Below are positions 1 through 12,510 of a DNA stretch of 64,000 nt, in pieces. Origin of the DNA: Homarus americanus (taxonomy: Eukaryota; Arthropoda; Malacostraca; Decapoda; Nephropidae); assembly GCF_018991925.1 (NCBI RefSeq), contig NW_024725489.1:6324726-6388725 (forward strand). Direction: 5' to 3'. Each line of letters begins with the position of its first letter. Position 1 is the stretch's first letter. A model generated the notes under the pieces. The model was not told the DNA's origin. It was given only the letters and a program-made list of their open reading frames with translations, and did not search any database. Position numbers and translations under genes: made by a program.

Positions 1-637
1 TCCTACACTAGGATCACCACAAATATCACCCGTGTTCATTTACTTTATCAAGGTATTATGGTCTTCTCATCTATTCTAGTGATAAATGCAGTTAGTGTTA
101 ATTGCCTTGTTTGGTAGTAATAACCACTCGTTACCTGGTTATTAGTAATGTGTTAAGCGCATTTGTTGTTGTTTTTGTTGATGTATAATAGAATCGCACA
201 GTTGTTATTGCCTGTTGATGTATAGTAGAATCAAGCGCAGTTGTTATTGTTCTTGTTGATGTATAGTAGAACAGCAAGTTACTATTGTTCTTGTTGAGAT
301 AGCAGAACAGCGCAGTTTGTTCTTCCAATATACAGCAGATAAGCGCAGTTGTTTTTTTATTACAGAATCAAGCGCGATTGTCCTTGTTATCTTACAGTAG
401 AATCAAGCGCAGTCCTCCCAGAATGTTATAAGCAGAGATAAAGCGCAGTTGTCGTAGTCCTCGTTATCACACATAGATTGTGCGCAGTTGTCTCCGTCCA
501 CACCGCGATGATTTTATCTAAATCTCCTAATTGTATCGACGGACACCATAATAATGCCTTTGTTGTGACCATCAGTTTATGACCGAACCTGAAATATACA
601 AGGCTGTTGGGGAGTGCCTCAGTGTTAAATAGAGGAA

Positions 638-640
<3 letters not shown>

Positions 641-682
<42 letters not shown>
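641..682. repeat. (CT)n microsatellite
   Basis: This is about 21 CT units. The counterpart in copy 2 at 33,786-33,844 is longer. A perfect CRE octamer TGACGTCA follows at 728-735 and is conserved at 33,895-33,902. Confidence 0.95.
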
Positions 683-684
<2 letters not shown>

Positions 685-3594
685 ACAAGACAACCTCACC
701 AAGCGTCAGACATACCAAAGTAGCTGATGACGTCACTATAGGCAGTAGCAGTGAGGGTAGTAGTATGGATAAGACCAAATAAAGACCCTGGTGGTATTAA
801 TTTATGTCTTTAATTACATATACTTTTAGGCTTATATTAATTCAGCATCATTATTTATCAAGTTCTAATTTAATGGGTTTTTTAATATAAATTCACCATC
901 CTTCTAAGTATGATGATTTTTAATACTAACTCATCACCTCATCATTTATCTAACAATCAAAAACACGACTGACATGACCTTTCTAGACCTTGCCACTAAT
1001 TCGTCGTAGAAAAATGTTGCTGCCGTTGGTAAATGATAAAAATGTTCCAGTGAAAAAAAATAAGAAAGAAACGGTAAAAAATACGTTAAAAGTATTATAA
1101 AATATAATGGTAAAAGAACACCATAAAAACATTGAAAAATTACGGCAAACAGTAACAAAAGATTATTGTCAAAGAATACATAAAATAGCAGTAAAAATAG
1201 TAATGTCAAAGAATATAGTGAAAACAATCATACGAACCTGAAAAACGTCACTTGCAGTGTTTATAAAAGAGGCAAGACAGTAAGAAACAGAGAAGCTGCA
1301 GGAGGAGCAGATTCCGGAAGTTAGTGACCTCAAGTAATCCAGAACGACCCAGTCACCCCCAGGACCCCGGTAACCAAGAACCAAAAAACCTGGAGACATA
1401 AGTAGTAATGACGTGTAATGTAGAACGTAATGACGTAGTGCAGGAGATGTTAATGACGTGTAGTGAGAGATAGTAATGACGTGTAGTGTAGGAGATGGTA
1501 ATAACTGCATTGTAAATAGTAAACACGGTAGTATAGAGAAGAACCATTGACGTAACCAGAAGGAAACAAAACCGAAATCAATGCACTTGCTGCACTGAGG
1601 ATCCAAGAAAGAGCTGACTGAGAAATAACACCCGTGAAGACTGAGCAGAACCAAAAAGGAGCGACGTACCTCACGAAGACCCCAAGAAACAGTTGTAGGT
1701 ATTGACCATTGAGATCTAAAAGTAACCAAGGCCTCCGTGTCCAAAGAACCCAAGAACTCTGAAGAATTTGCAATCATAAAAGCACAACTCAGTACATGAA
1801 GGACTGTCTGCAATTACCAACGAAATCCAGGTTACCAAAACCAAAATGGAGGATTCTTAGTTTTAAAAACCGTGAGAACCCAACAAAACACAAAGCACCT
1901 GGTTCTTTACAGGAACCGAGGATGTGTCTCCTTAGGTTGTCTCAGTCCACGGCAGTAAAGTCTTCGGTAACCCACCCAGAAATTTATGGGTTGTATCGTG
2001 TTCGTTCGTTCTTGTTTTCTACGCCTCCCGCCCCACCAATGTGGGCAGCCGTTATATCTCTGACTATGAGGAAATTTGGTCGAATTTGGTTTCAGCAAAA
2101 TTTTTCACACGTTGGATCTTGAGGCCAAGACCAAAACACTTTCTTCGTTGGCGCAGTTTGCAATACCCGCCCTTTTGTGTGTTTTTGTCTAATTGCTGCC
2201 AGGCGCCGTGATGCGAAAAGCCCTGAATTGTCCGTGCAGTCTTGATGCTGCACGCTGTCCGGCGGTAGGCGGATCACAACCCGCGATGCTGAAGACCTTA
2301 AGTTTAATTGATAAAACTTGAGGGTGATCGCTTTGATGTTCTCCCTGGGTGCTACAGAACAAACCAGGAAACTTAGGGTTCCAAAATTTTACAAACCTCT
2401 TGAGCTAATACCTAGTCTTAGCGCCTTTTCGCTCGAGCTGCCAGGCAAGAGTTTAGAACGATACGTAAAGCACTTTTTTTCTCCAAGAGAATACCTGTTA
2501 ATCCCCGGAAATGACGCAAGGTGAGGAGGAGGCGGTGACGCCGGAGGATGCCACCCAGGTATCATCAGATGGACCCGACTCTTCAAACTGGTGCAAATCA
2601 AGTGTCGAGGGCGACACCAGGGTTAAAAACGGCAGAGTGAAAGTAAGGTCCGGGACGACACCTGAGGGCCTTAAGAGAAGTTAAAGAGAGACTTGATTAT
2701 GCACATGATGGAGACAGACCCGAGGACCCTAGAATCGACGGAAAGAGGCCCAGGCTGATATTTGATAATGTTGAGACTCTGCCGCCCCCAGACGACGGCG
2801 AGGAGGAGGTCAACAAACCAAGATGAGGAGCGTGATGTCAGCCGATGCACCAACAGGCAGCGTCCCGCATAAAGCTTGCGTCATTAATGGCCCAGAGGTG
2901 ATCACGCCCGCCCGCCCCAAACCTACACCAACCAACCCCAACCCACCACCCACCTCTTACCCACCCCCCAACCCACCTTAATCAACCATCCAAAACCAAA
3001 CCACCCACCCGGGGTCAAAGCGCCAGGCTTCTTCACCCTTCTGAGCGACTTCCTCACCACGCCCGAAGCTGTACCGTATATTGTCTCTGCTTTGCCATCA
3101 CCAAATGAACCTTGAGGCAAACTGTTCAATGTAGATTAATGCCTGGGGATTTTGCCATAAAGAGGATTTTGTCCACTGTTACCCCAAGTCCTTTGTGTCC
3201 ACTTCTAGTGCTTTTTCTTCATTATGCAGAATTTTGTTTACTTAGTTTTTATTAACTATACAGTTTTTTTTCCAAATTTCTTCAAGATCAATTTTAGTTC
3301 ACTTAAGTGATTCTTATACACAGTTTTGTCCATTTTGTAGATTATTTTTCACTGCATGGTTTGTTTTGTCCGTTAAACAAATTTTTCTATTCTACAAAAT
3401 ATACATCATCGAAGGCACTCACTGGAGTGTAGGCGACTGTAGTCATACCAAAATCACTCAAAACGACTTGAACAGAAGGTACTTAGATACCACCTGAGCC
3501 AAGATATTCAATCAAATAAAAGAGTTTTGATTATTTTTTCCTTAAATTTTGCTGAATAAAATTTTATAGACAGATAGATAGATAGATATGTTAA

Positions 3595-3598
<4 letters not shown>
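683..3598. other. Non-coding stretch of copy 1
   Basis: Both strands hold only short, uninformative open frames, none conserved as a frame in copy 2 (33,845-36,889). It contains a short 25-bp tandem repeat at 1,405-1,510 and a C-rich run of CCAACC/CACCCAC-type units at 2,905-3,010. The longest frame (1,169-1,813, minus) is destroyed by indels in the other copy, so I do not call it a gene. Confidence 0.6.
1405..1510. repeat. 25-bp minisatellite, TAATGACGTGTAGTG type
   Basis: These are tandem units containing taatgacgtgtagtg followed by aggagatgg. The same array at 34,618-34,722 in copy 2 has about four clean units. Each unit contains TGACGTG, a CRE/ATF-like core. Confidence 0.75.

Positions 3599-3658
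<60 letters not shown>
3599..3658. repeat. (GA)n microsatellite
   Basis: This is about 30 GA units, preceded by a short GATA-type run (gatagatagata). The copy 2 equivalent at 36,890-36,926 is shorter. Confidence 0.95.
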
Positions 3659-3663
<5 letters not shown>

Positions 3664-6600
3664 AGAGACAGAGAGAGACCGTAAAATCGTCACAGGTTAA
3701 CATTAATCAGCATACATAAACAATACAGGTTTCAACGTAATACCCCCCCTTCACCTCTCTAACCCCCGAAAAATATACATAACAGCAGGATTTAACCAAT
3801 GTAGGAGATTAAAAATATAAATATCATTGTGGTGGTGAGGTTTGACAATACTATAATTAAGCGCTGTGACCCGCAGGGACACGCGAGCCAAAGTTGCGAA
3901 GCTGACCACAGCCTTGTGGCTTTAACATCCGTGAGCTTTGGTTAATGATAAAAACTATGTTGAGGAAAAATATATACAATACACAAAAAGATACACACAC
4001 ACAAAATACACGCAAAATAATGGCACATGATGATGATAACAATAATTTACGCTTTTAAGAAAAATCACCGTCGGCGCCAAAAATAAAGCTGTGTGTGTGT
4101 GCTGTTCACGCAAGTTTTTGTAAGCCAGGTCAAGAACATGTCATGTGACAAGAGAAACCGAAGAGTAGTCTAGGTAACACCAGATGGTTGAGTATTTTGA
4201 AAAAGCAACAGCAAGCGTTGCCTCGTGTCGGCAATACAGATAACATTTGAAGGTCAAGTCATCCTGAACGCAACTCTCGAGTCGCTATGTTCACAGCTAA
4301 ACGTAACTAGATGAATGCGTCGTCACCAAACAGTCAATATACTCACCATGAGTCCGATACGTCCGAGGTAAAGGTCACACTCCGAAAAGTTTTCCCGAAT
4401 ATACCTGTACCGACAAACCGGCGAATAAGTGATGCAACACCATAGTGGTAAAATGGCAAAGGAACATTTAGGACAAAGGCGTCCTGGGGAAGGCTTTGTG
4501 CCGGAATTCTTTGAGTCAAGGACCCGGCAGCTGTGGTTCAGGTAGTCCCCATTAGCTTCAGGCTCAAGTGTCCATATAGAATTACATCAGGTGACAGTTT
4601 ACGATAATCCTGGGCCCAGAATCAACGGTGATCACCGTAGCGGCAAACTTCAATGGACGAACAAGCTATGGCTTATGGAACAACACCGCTGCAGAAATAG
4701 TTACGTTAGTGCTCCTGGTCTGTATATGACACACCGCCACTGATACTCACGGCGCGGCGGAACTTATCAAAACAGATGTTGTAAATCTAGAAAATTTCAC
4801 AACAAAATTACCGGAGAATAATTATCCCAAATTTTACATTAGTTTTAGTGATCATTCTCGTACGTTGACTGCAAAACTAACGTCAGCCCCGGAAGCGCTT
4901 TGTTTCGGCATACCTCTGTCACGTATTCCTATTGTAACGCAAAACCACCTGAGTATGGGCTTGATCTATGCCCGTTATGTTCTAGAAAACCAAGTCACCT
5001 CTGTTTTCTGGTAGCCGTAAATCACTGACTCATGCCGACTATTCTGCACCACACCAGGTTGTTCTGCATCCCTCACCCCAAATTACCCATAATTACGATT
5101 GTGAAAAAATATATAACCATGAACCTTGGCCACAGCATATTATAGCTCACACAGCCCATCCGCTAACCATCATTGAAAATATGTCACAGGACCAGCTTTT
5201 AAAATTTTATACCAATGTACGCCTGAAGAATCGCCACGCACCCATCCCCTACCATGAGAACATCCGAATCCATGCCACCTCTGTTAAAATTCCATCTACA
5301 GAACCTCTACCAGAATGCCACAGACACAGCATATTTTTCTCTGTCTGATAACCTCGAAACGTTCAAAACACCTTCCTCGGATATTCTCAACATCTCCAGG
5401 TGAGACGCCCCGCTGAATACATCTGACACAACATTTTCTCCAGTCTCCCTTTGTGTTTTTATGTTAAACAAGAATCACGGTCATTGTGAGGATAACCCAT
5501 AATATAATCTACCTTTGAAAAAGAAAATAATATTAAAGAATAAAAATTACCCACATTTTGATGCTCTTTTTTGGAATATAGGCCAATGTCACAATACCAA
5601 GGTGCACTGACTGTTATGCGTACTGTAACACAAGACGACAGCCACCAGACGCCGACATGTCTACCTGGTCTTGTCTTAAAGTTAGGTCACAGTGACGTAT
5701 TTTGAAGAATTTATGTGTCACTATTTTCATGTACAACTCTGGGTCAACACTATTGAAACATACACCACTCATCAGATTTCAAGTGTGTGTGGCGGGTGGG
5801 TGGTGAAACGCCCCTGCTATGCCGCCCACCCTAACAAGCCACCCACGCTCATGCCACGTTGTCCACACCACTGAACCGCACACGCCCACGAAGCCTGCCG
5901 TAGACAAGCTGCGACCACCCAGCAGGCGTGTAGTGTGTTGTATTATGTGTGGTGAAATTTTCCATGTGTGAGAAATAAAATATGTCTTAGTAGCCCACTA
6001 ACTTACTGGAGGTGTTTTCAACGAACACTGCCCACTGAGGGATACACGCTCACTGGAGGGATACACGCTCACTCGGGGATACACTGCCCACCGGGATACA
6101 TCACCACCGGGGATGCTACATCCACCGGGGAATTGTAATGGAATAATGAGGCTGTGGGTAGCTATGGTGTGAGTGGGTAGAGTATTTATTGGAGTAGTGA
6201 GGGTATGGATGGTCATGGTGTGGGCGTGTGAGTAGGAGTATTTTGATTAGCTATTATTTCATTTGGACGAAAATGACCTGACTTATAAAGAAATTGGACT
6301 TGTAAACTCTTCATTTACACTTAAAATGCGCCCAACTAATGTCATCTTTGTCACTGTTGTCATACTGTTGTCATACTGGTCACTAGAAAACCCCTATCTG
6401 TTTCTCCCATCACGGGTTACAGGTACAGCAGCAATCATTCCCCTGGCATTGATGTACTGTAGGTGGTGGTGGTGGTGGTCGTCTGTAGTTTCAGAAGCTG
6501 AACCTCAAGGAAGATAAACAGAGAGGTGATGTGACGGGTAGAACTATCTGTTAAATGGACGTAGCATTCTGGTACATTGACGGGTGGGGGGATCTGACTC

Positions 6601-7040
6601 TGCATTGACGGATGAAAATCTGACTCTTACATTGACGGGGATGGAAATTCGACTTTACATTGACGGGAGGAAATCTGATTCTTCCTAACACGTAATTCTC
6701 CTCAACTATATACAGTACAGAAGTCCACAAAGGCAGTCCATCGTCTGTTATCTAGAATACCACCTCCTAATTTCCATAAATCAACCATAACCACCTTTAT
6801 TGTTTACAAGACGGATAACCTTTCACTTAATTACAAAAGGAAAGACCAAATGAAATATGCCGGCTGGAGTAGTGTGGGTGGCTTTAGTTTGGACGGGTAA
6901 CTATGATGTGGACGTGGGTAGTTAGATCGTGGTAGGCGGTATGGGTATAAGCGCCACAGCACACGAGGCATGACTTTAACAACCAAATGAACTCCTGGGA
7001 AAAATCAATCTGATTCTATTTCGGTATCATAACTAATATA
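3659..7040. other. Non-coding stretch of copy 1
   Basis: I see no recognisable gene, RNA or transposon. It aligns to 36,927-40,575. The segment 5,690-5,980 is much better conserved between the copies than its surroundings and can serve as an alignment anchor. A small minisatellite lies at 6,008-6,125. Confidence 0.55.
6008..6125. repeat. ~18-bp minisatellite, GGGATACACGCCCACCGG type
   Basis: This is a degraded array in copy 1. The copy 2 array at 39,500-39,615 is regular, with units ggggatacacgcccaccg repeated about six times. The frames open across it on the minus strand are a repeat effect. Confidence 0.8.
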
Positions 7041-7041
7041 A

Positions 7042-7150
7042 TGCAAGTTACAGTCACAAGTTACAGTCACTATTACAGGTTACAGTCACAAGTTACAGTC
7101 ACCTACAGGTTACAGTCACAAGTTACAGTCACTATTATAGGTTACAGTCA
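7042..7150. repeat. Minisatellite, ACAAGTTACAGTCAC type
   Basis: The tandem unit is about 31 bp and is made from acaagttacagtcac followed by tattacaggttacagtc. The copy 2 array at 40,577-40,690 is cleaner and slightly longer. Confidence 0.85.
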
Positions 7151-7231
7151 CCAGGCGTGGTCACCTGAGCCATCTTCTTAATTTTTGACCTTATGTCCAG
7201 GAGTATAAGTCATGTTTATTTTAACTCTTGT

Positions 7232-7246
7232 CACACACACACGCAT

Positions 7247-7286
<40 letters not shown>
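7232..7286. repeat. (AC)n microsatellite
   Basis: This tract is interrupted by acgcatcacg. The copy 2 tract at 40,776-40,834 is uninterrupted. Confidence 0.93.
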
Positions 7287-7287
<1 letters not shown>

Positions 7288-8118
7288 CACATACATATAT
7301 ATATTATTAGTCGTCATGCCAGTTCTGCTTTTAATCATTGTATCCTGACATTTCACATTGTTTCTTGCCTCTAACCTTTACCTCTTGTGTAAATTATTCC
7401 TGATATTCCACCTGAGAGAGACGGATACTGAAGACCCAATGAAGGTGAAGATAAAATACATTTCAATGTTGTGATTTACTGTATAGGCATTGTGTATGAA
7501 GTGGTTTGGGTGTATGTATGATGTATGATGTATTTTATTAATGTAGAAATTCTATTACTAATTTATTCATTATTTTCCTGTTTATTTTTATTTTATTTTG
7601 TTTTATTTTGGTGATTCTAAGAACTGAGCTCTATATGTTTTGTTTTGGTTTTTTTTAAGAAAGTTTGATTATACAAATTTATTCAATCTGGGGTTCCTAA
7701 GATGGATTGTAATTAATTTTTAGTAATTATTTGCTGATTTGTTTAGTGAGAAAAATTATATACTGTATATATACGACTACAAAAGAAGATTAATTTGGCT
7801 AAACTTTTTCCCCCTCATCTTTTAATTTTCCTTTGTTTCTTCTCTAATTTTCCTCCACTTTTTCCCCTTATCTATTTTCCCTTTTTCTTCTTCTTCTTCT
7901 TCTTATTCTTTATGTAAATCTACATTACAGCACAAATTCTGATATCATATCCATTTTGAAACACTAGCCTTAACTTAACCTAACACTATAACACTAACCC
8001 AATCCAACTCACCTAACCCCCACCCAAACCCAGCCCACAAAACATTCAATAAACTCAATTTAAAATATTATGATAAAAGCAAATAAGAATAATTTATACG
8101 TTTATGTTGATTTTCCCA

Positions 8119-8126
8119 ACACACAC

Positions 8127-8174
<48 letters not shown>
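8119..8174. repeat. (AC)n microsatellite
   Basis: This is nearly perfect AC repeat. The copy 2 equivalent is 41,749-41,815. Confidence 0.95.
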
Positions 8175-8176
<2 letters not shown>

Positions 8177-8316
8177 ATTCAAATGAGAAATTCCTAGACA
8201 GCCACACCTCCATTTCCCTGACGTCGTCAGCTGACATCAGTGGTGACATAAGCTGGCCTCCTGTAAACATCCTTGTCGATCCTCCTACTGTCTTAGGCTA
8301 CGATTTGCGACTTTCT

Positions 8317-8317
<1 letters not shown>

Positions 8318-8359
<42 letters not shown>

Positions 8360-8417
8360 CGCCACCTCCATGTGTTGTGTCGCCACCGCGCCTCTCCTCC
8401 TGCTGCGTTGTTCATTG

Positions 8418-8461
<44 letters not shown>
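8318..8461. repeat. (AC)n and (GA)n compound microsatellite region
   Basis: An AC tract at 8,318-8,356 is separated by about 65 bp from a GA tract at 8,421-8,461. The same arrangement is kept in copy 2 at 41,973-42,033 and 42,110-42,152, with both tracts longer there. Confidence 0.93.
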
Positions 8462-8462
<1 letters not shown>

Positions 8463-8731
8463 TGTGCGATCTTTGTCTTTGTTCGCGTTTTATGAATCAT
8501 TGTATTTGTTTGAATATTTCCGGATATTTATTTCCCGTGTAATCCCCGCGTATCCTGTTTTGTATCCTTGTCTTTGTATTTTGTAACTGGTTGGTGAACA
8601 ATGGTGTATTGTGTGTAGTCTGTGTTTTAAATTGTGCTTGTATTAATGTATTCTAAGTATGGCTGTATTTTTAGCGTGATTTATTATTATTGTTGTTGTT
8701 GTTGCGGTATTATTATTGTTGTTTTTCTTTA

Positions 8732-8732
8732 C

Positions 8733-8784
<52 letters not shown>

Positions 8785-8892
8785 GTCATTATCATTATCA
8801 ATAGTTTTATTCATTATTTTGTCCGTAGACGCTGACTTTCCTTGTTTTTTATTTACCATTTCATTATAGGGTTTCTAGTTGTTATGTATATT

Positions 8893-8957
<65 letters not shown>
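8732..8957. repeat. (ATT)n and (GT)n microsatellites
   Basis: An ATT tract lies at 8,732-8,784 and a GT tract at 8,897-8,957. The copy 2 counterparts are 42,438-42,490 and 42,608-42,661. The open frames across these (poly-V/C) are repeat artefacts. Confidence 0.93.
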
Positions 8958-8958
<1 letters not shown>

Positions 8959-9216
8959 CTTTATCAGCTGGTGACGTATTTCTTGAAGGTTTGTCGTTTC
9001 TACACTTTCTTCTGTTTTTACTCTATTTTCCTTATGTTTCCTTCATTCGTTATTATAATTAAGCTCTGTCACAATCATCTTTATCATCTCTTTCTTATTA
9101 CCTATGTTTTCTCTTTTTATCCTTTGTCCTTTCGTTTATCAATTATTTTATTCCGTTCTTTTTTCTTTATTTCATTCTTCCTGGAAATTATTAGTTTTAT
9201 TATTTATTTAGTTAGA

Positions 9217-9331
9217 TTAAAAGCTTTTGTTATCTGTTAAAGCTTTTGTTATCTGTTAAAGCTTTTGTTATCTGTTAAAGCTTTTGTTATCTGTTAAAGC
9301 TTTTGTTATCTGTTAAAGCTTTTTTATCTGT
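9217..9331. repeat. 19-bp minisatellite TTAAAGCTTTTGTTATCTG
   Basis: There are about six tandem units of ttaaagcttttgttatctg, the last one degraded. The copy 2 array at 42,933-43,068 has about seven units, so unit number differs between the copies. Confidence 0.93.
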
Positions 9332-9417
9332 TTTCTGCCTTTTTTCGTTTAATTGCGTCATTAGTTTAGAGTCTCCATGTTATATCCTGCTGTTATTGTT
9401 TTGTTTGTTATTGTTTT

Positions 9418-12301
9418 GCGTTGGGTGTTGGTGGTGCTGTTGGTGTTGGTGGTGGTGGTGTTGTTGTTGTTGTTTTGCGGTGGTGTGGTGGTTGTTGTTG
9501 GTGGTGGTGTTGTTGTTGGTGGTGTTGTTGTTGTTGGTGGTGTTGTTGTTGGTGGTGTTGCTGTTGGTGGTGGTGTTGTTGTTGGTGGTGGTGTTGTTGT
9601 TGGTGGTGCGGTGTGTATGTTGCTGTTTTGGCGGTGGTGTTGTTGTTGGTGGTGGTGGTGTTGTTGGTGGTGGTGTTGTTAGGTGGTGGTGTTGTTGCTG
9701 GTGGTGGTGTTGTTGTTGTTGGTGGTGGTGTTGTTGGTGTGCTGTTGTTGGTGGTGGTGGTGTTGTTGTTGTTGTTCTTGGTGGATGCGTGTTGTTGTTG
9801 GTGGTGCTGTTGTTGGTGGGTGGTGTTGTTGTTGGGTGGTGGTGTTGTTGTTGTTTGGTGGGGTTGTTGTTGGGTGTGGTGTTGTTGGTGGTGGTGGTGT
9901 TGTTGCTGTTTGCTGGTGGTGTTGTTCTTTTTGGTGGTGCGGTGTTTGTTGGTGGTGGTGTTGTTGTTGTTGGTGGTGGTGGTGTTGTTGTTGGTGCGGT
10001 GTTGTTGTTGTTGGTGGTGGTGTTGTTGCTGTTGGTGGTGTGCTTGTTGTTGTTGGTGGTGTTGTTGCTTGGTGGTGTTGTTGTTGGTGTGGCGTAGTTG
10101 TTGCTGGTGGTGGTGTTGCCGTTGTTGGTGGTGGTGTGTTGTTGCTGGGTGGTGGTGGTGTTGTTGGTGCGGTGTTTTTTGGTGCGTGTGTTGGTGGGTT
10201 GCCGTTTGTTGGTGGTGGTGTTGCTGGTTGTTGTTGGTGGTGGTGGTGTTGTGCTGTGTGGTGGTGTTGTTGCCGGTGGTGTTTGTTGTTGGTGGTGGTG
10301 TTGTTGTGGGGTGTTGTTGCTGGTGTGTGTTGTTGGTGGTGTGTTGTTGGGTGGTGGTGTTGTTGTTGTTGTTGGTGGTGGTCGTTGTTGTTGTTGGTGT
10401 GGTGGTGGTGTTGTTGTTGGTGTGGTGTTGTTGTTTGTTGTTGGTGGTGGTGGTGTTGTTGTTGGTGGTGGCGTGCCGGTTGTTGCTGGTGGTGGTGTTG
10501 CGCGGTGTTGTTGCTGGTGCGGTGGTGTTGTTGTTGTTGCTTGGTGGTGGGATGCTGTTGTTGTTGGGTGTTGTTGTTGGTGGTGGTGTGTGTTGCTTGT
10601 TTTGGTGGTGGTGTTGTTGTTGGTGGTGTTGTTGTTGTTTTGGTGATGGTGTTGTTGTTGTTTTGGTGATGGTGTGCTTGTTGTTGCGGTGCTGTTGTTG
10701 GTGATGGCGGTTTACGTTGGTGGTGTTGTTGTTGTTTTGGTGATGGTGTTGTTGTTGCTTTGGTGATGGTGTGTTGTTGTTGGTGATGGTGTGTTTGTTG
10801 TTGAGTGCTGTTGTTGGTGGTGGTGATGCGTTGTTGTTGTTGCTGGTGATGCGTTTGTTGTTGGTGGTGTTGTTGTTGGTGGTGGTGGTGTTGTTGTTGT
10901 TGCTGGTGATGCAGTGCTTGTTGTTGGTGGTGTTGCGGTTTGTTGGTGGTGGTGTTGTTGTGGTGTTGTTGTTGGTGGTGGTGGTGTTGTTGTTGTTGCT
11001 GATGGTGCGTTTCGTTGTTGGTGGTGTTGTTGTTGGTGGTGGTGTTGTTGGTGGTGTTGTTGTTGGTGGTGGTGGTGTTGTTGTTGCTGGTGGTGTTGTT
11101 GTTGGTGGTGGTGGTGTTGTTGTTGTTTTGGTGATGGTGTGTTTGTTGCGGTGGTGCTGCTTGTTGGTGTGGTGGTGTTGTTGTTGTTTTGGTGATGTGT
11201 TTGTTGTTGGTGGTGTTGTTGCTGGTGGTGGTGTTGTTGGTGGTGGTGGCGTTGTTGTTGTTGGTGGTGTTGTTGTTGGTTGTGGTGTTGTTGTTGTTTT
11301 GGTGATGGTGTGTTTGTTGTTGGTGGTGTTGTTGTTGGTGGTGGTGGTGTTGTTGTTGTTTTGGTGATGGTGTGTTTGTTGTTGGTGGTGTTGTTGTTGG
11401 GTGGTGTTGTTGGGTGGTGGTGTTGTTGTTGTTGGTGGTGTTGTTGTTGGTGGTGGTGGTGTGTTGCTGTTGCTGGTGTTTGCGCTGTTGTTGCGGTGTT
11501 GTTGTTGGTGGTGGTGTTGTTGGTGGTGTTGTTGGTGGTGGTGGTGTTGTTGTTGTTGGTGGTGTTGTTGTTGGTGGTGGTGTTGTTGTTGTTTTGGTGA
11601 TGTTGTGTTTGTTGTTGGGTGTTGTTGTTGGTGGTGGTGGTGTTGTTGTTGTTTTGGTGATGGTGTGTCTGTTTGGTGTTGGTTGTTGTTGGTGGGCGTT
11701 GTTGGTGGTGGTGGTGTTGTTGTTGTTGGTGGTGTTGTTGTTGGTGGTGGTGTTGTTGCTGTTTTGGGGATGGTGTGTTTGTTGTTGGTGGTGTTGTTGT
11801 TGGTGGTGGTGGTGTTGTTGTTGTTTTGGTGATGGTGTGTTTGTTGTTGGTGGTGTTGTTGTTGGTGGTGGTGTTGTTGTTGTTGTTGGTGATGGCGTTT
11901 GTTTGTTGGTGGTGGTGTTGTTGTTTGCGGTGGTGGTGTTGGTGGTGGTGTTGTGGTGGTGTTGTTGCTGGTGGTGTTGTTGTTGTTTTGGGATGCGTTT
12001 GTTGTTGGTGGTGTTGTTGGTGGTGTTGTTGGTGGTGGTGGTGCTGGTTGTTTTGTGATGGTGTGTTTGTTGTTGGTGGTGTTGTTGTTGGTGGTGGTGT
12101 TGTTGGTGGTGTGTTGGTGGTGTTGTTGGTGGTGTTGTGTTTGTTGGTGGTGTGTTGTTGGTGTTGTTGTTGGTGGTGATGGTGTTGTTGTTGTTTTGGT
12201 GATGGTGTGTTTGTTGTTGGTGGTGTTGTTGTTGGTGGGTGTTGCGGTGGTGTTGTGTGGTGTTGTGTTTGTTGGTGGTGGTGTTGTTGTTTTGGTGCTG
12301 A
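9418..12301. repeat. 2.9-kb G+T-only minisatellite array
   Basis: The plus strand is almost free of A and C. It is built from GTT and GGT triplets (gttgttgttggtggtggtg). From about 10,620 a higher-order unit appears in which ttttggtgatggtgtgttt recurs roughly every 55-60 bp. Copy 2 has only about 120 bp at the same site (43,134-43,250). Long frames (427 codons on plus, 535 on minus) span it because a triplet-based array rarely makes stops; the predicted C/W/V or Q/H/T/N polymers are not credible proteins. Confidence 0.92.
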
Positions 12302-12510
12302 TACTGCTGTTGTTGTCATTACTGTTGCTTGTTATTATTTTTGTTGTTGTTTTGTTTTTCTATGTTACATTGTCATTACGAATTTCTCCTATTAACAACT
12401 TCAAGGATTCAAACAAACATTTCTAAGCCCGACTGTGAGGTTATGTGAGGTGTGTGTGTTTTTCCAGGTCTCTTGGTCTGTGTTTATAAATGTTGTACTT
12501 CTAATTCCCT
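12302..12510. other. Unique spacer after the G+T array
   Basis: This is T-rich unique sequence that aligns to 43,300-43,514 in copy 2. It re-anchors the alignment after the expanded array. No gene is seen. Confidence 0.6.

Noticed and set aside
1169..1813. 214-codon minus-strand frame resembling a membrane protein
   Set aside because: The frame is not preserved in copy 2 (34,400-34,990), where indels break it, and no known family is recognised.
9421..10704. 427-codon plus-strand frame of V, C, W, G and L
   Set aside because: It is a triplet-repeat artefact; copy 2 has almost none of this sequence.
10712..12319. 535-codon minus-strand frame (H/Q/T/N/P-rich) over the G+T array
   Set aside because: It is made entirely of array units, overlaps other long frames on the opposite strand, is absent in the short copy 2 form, and has no domain.
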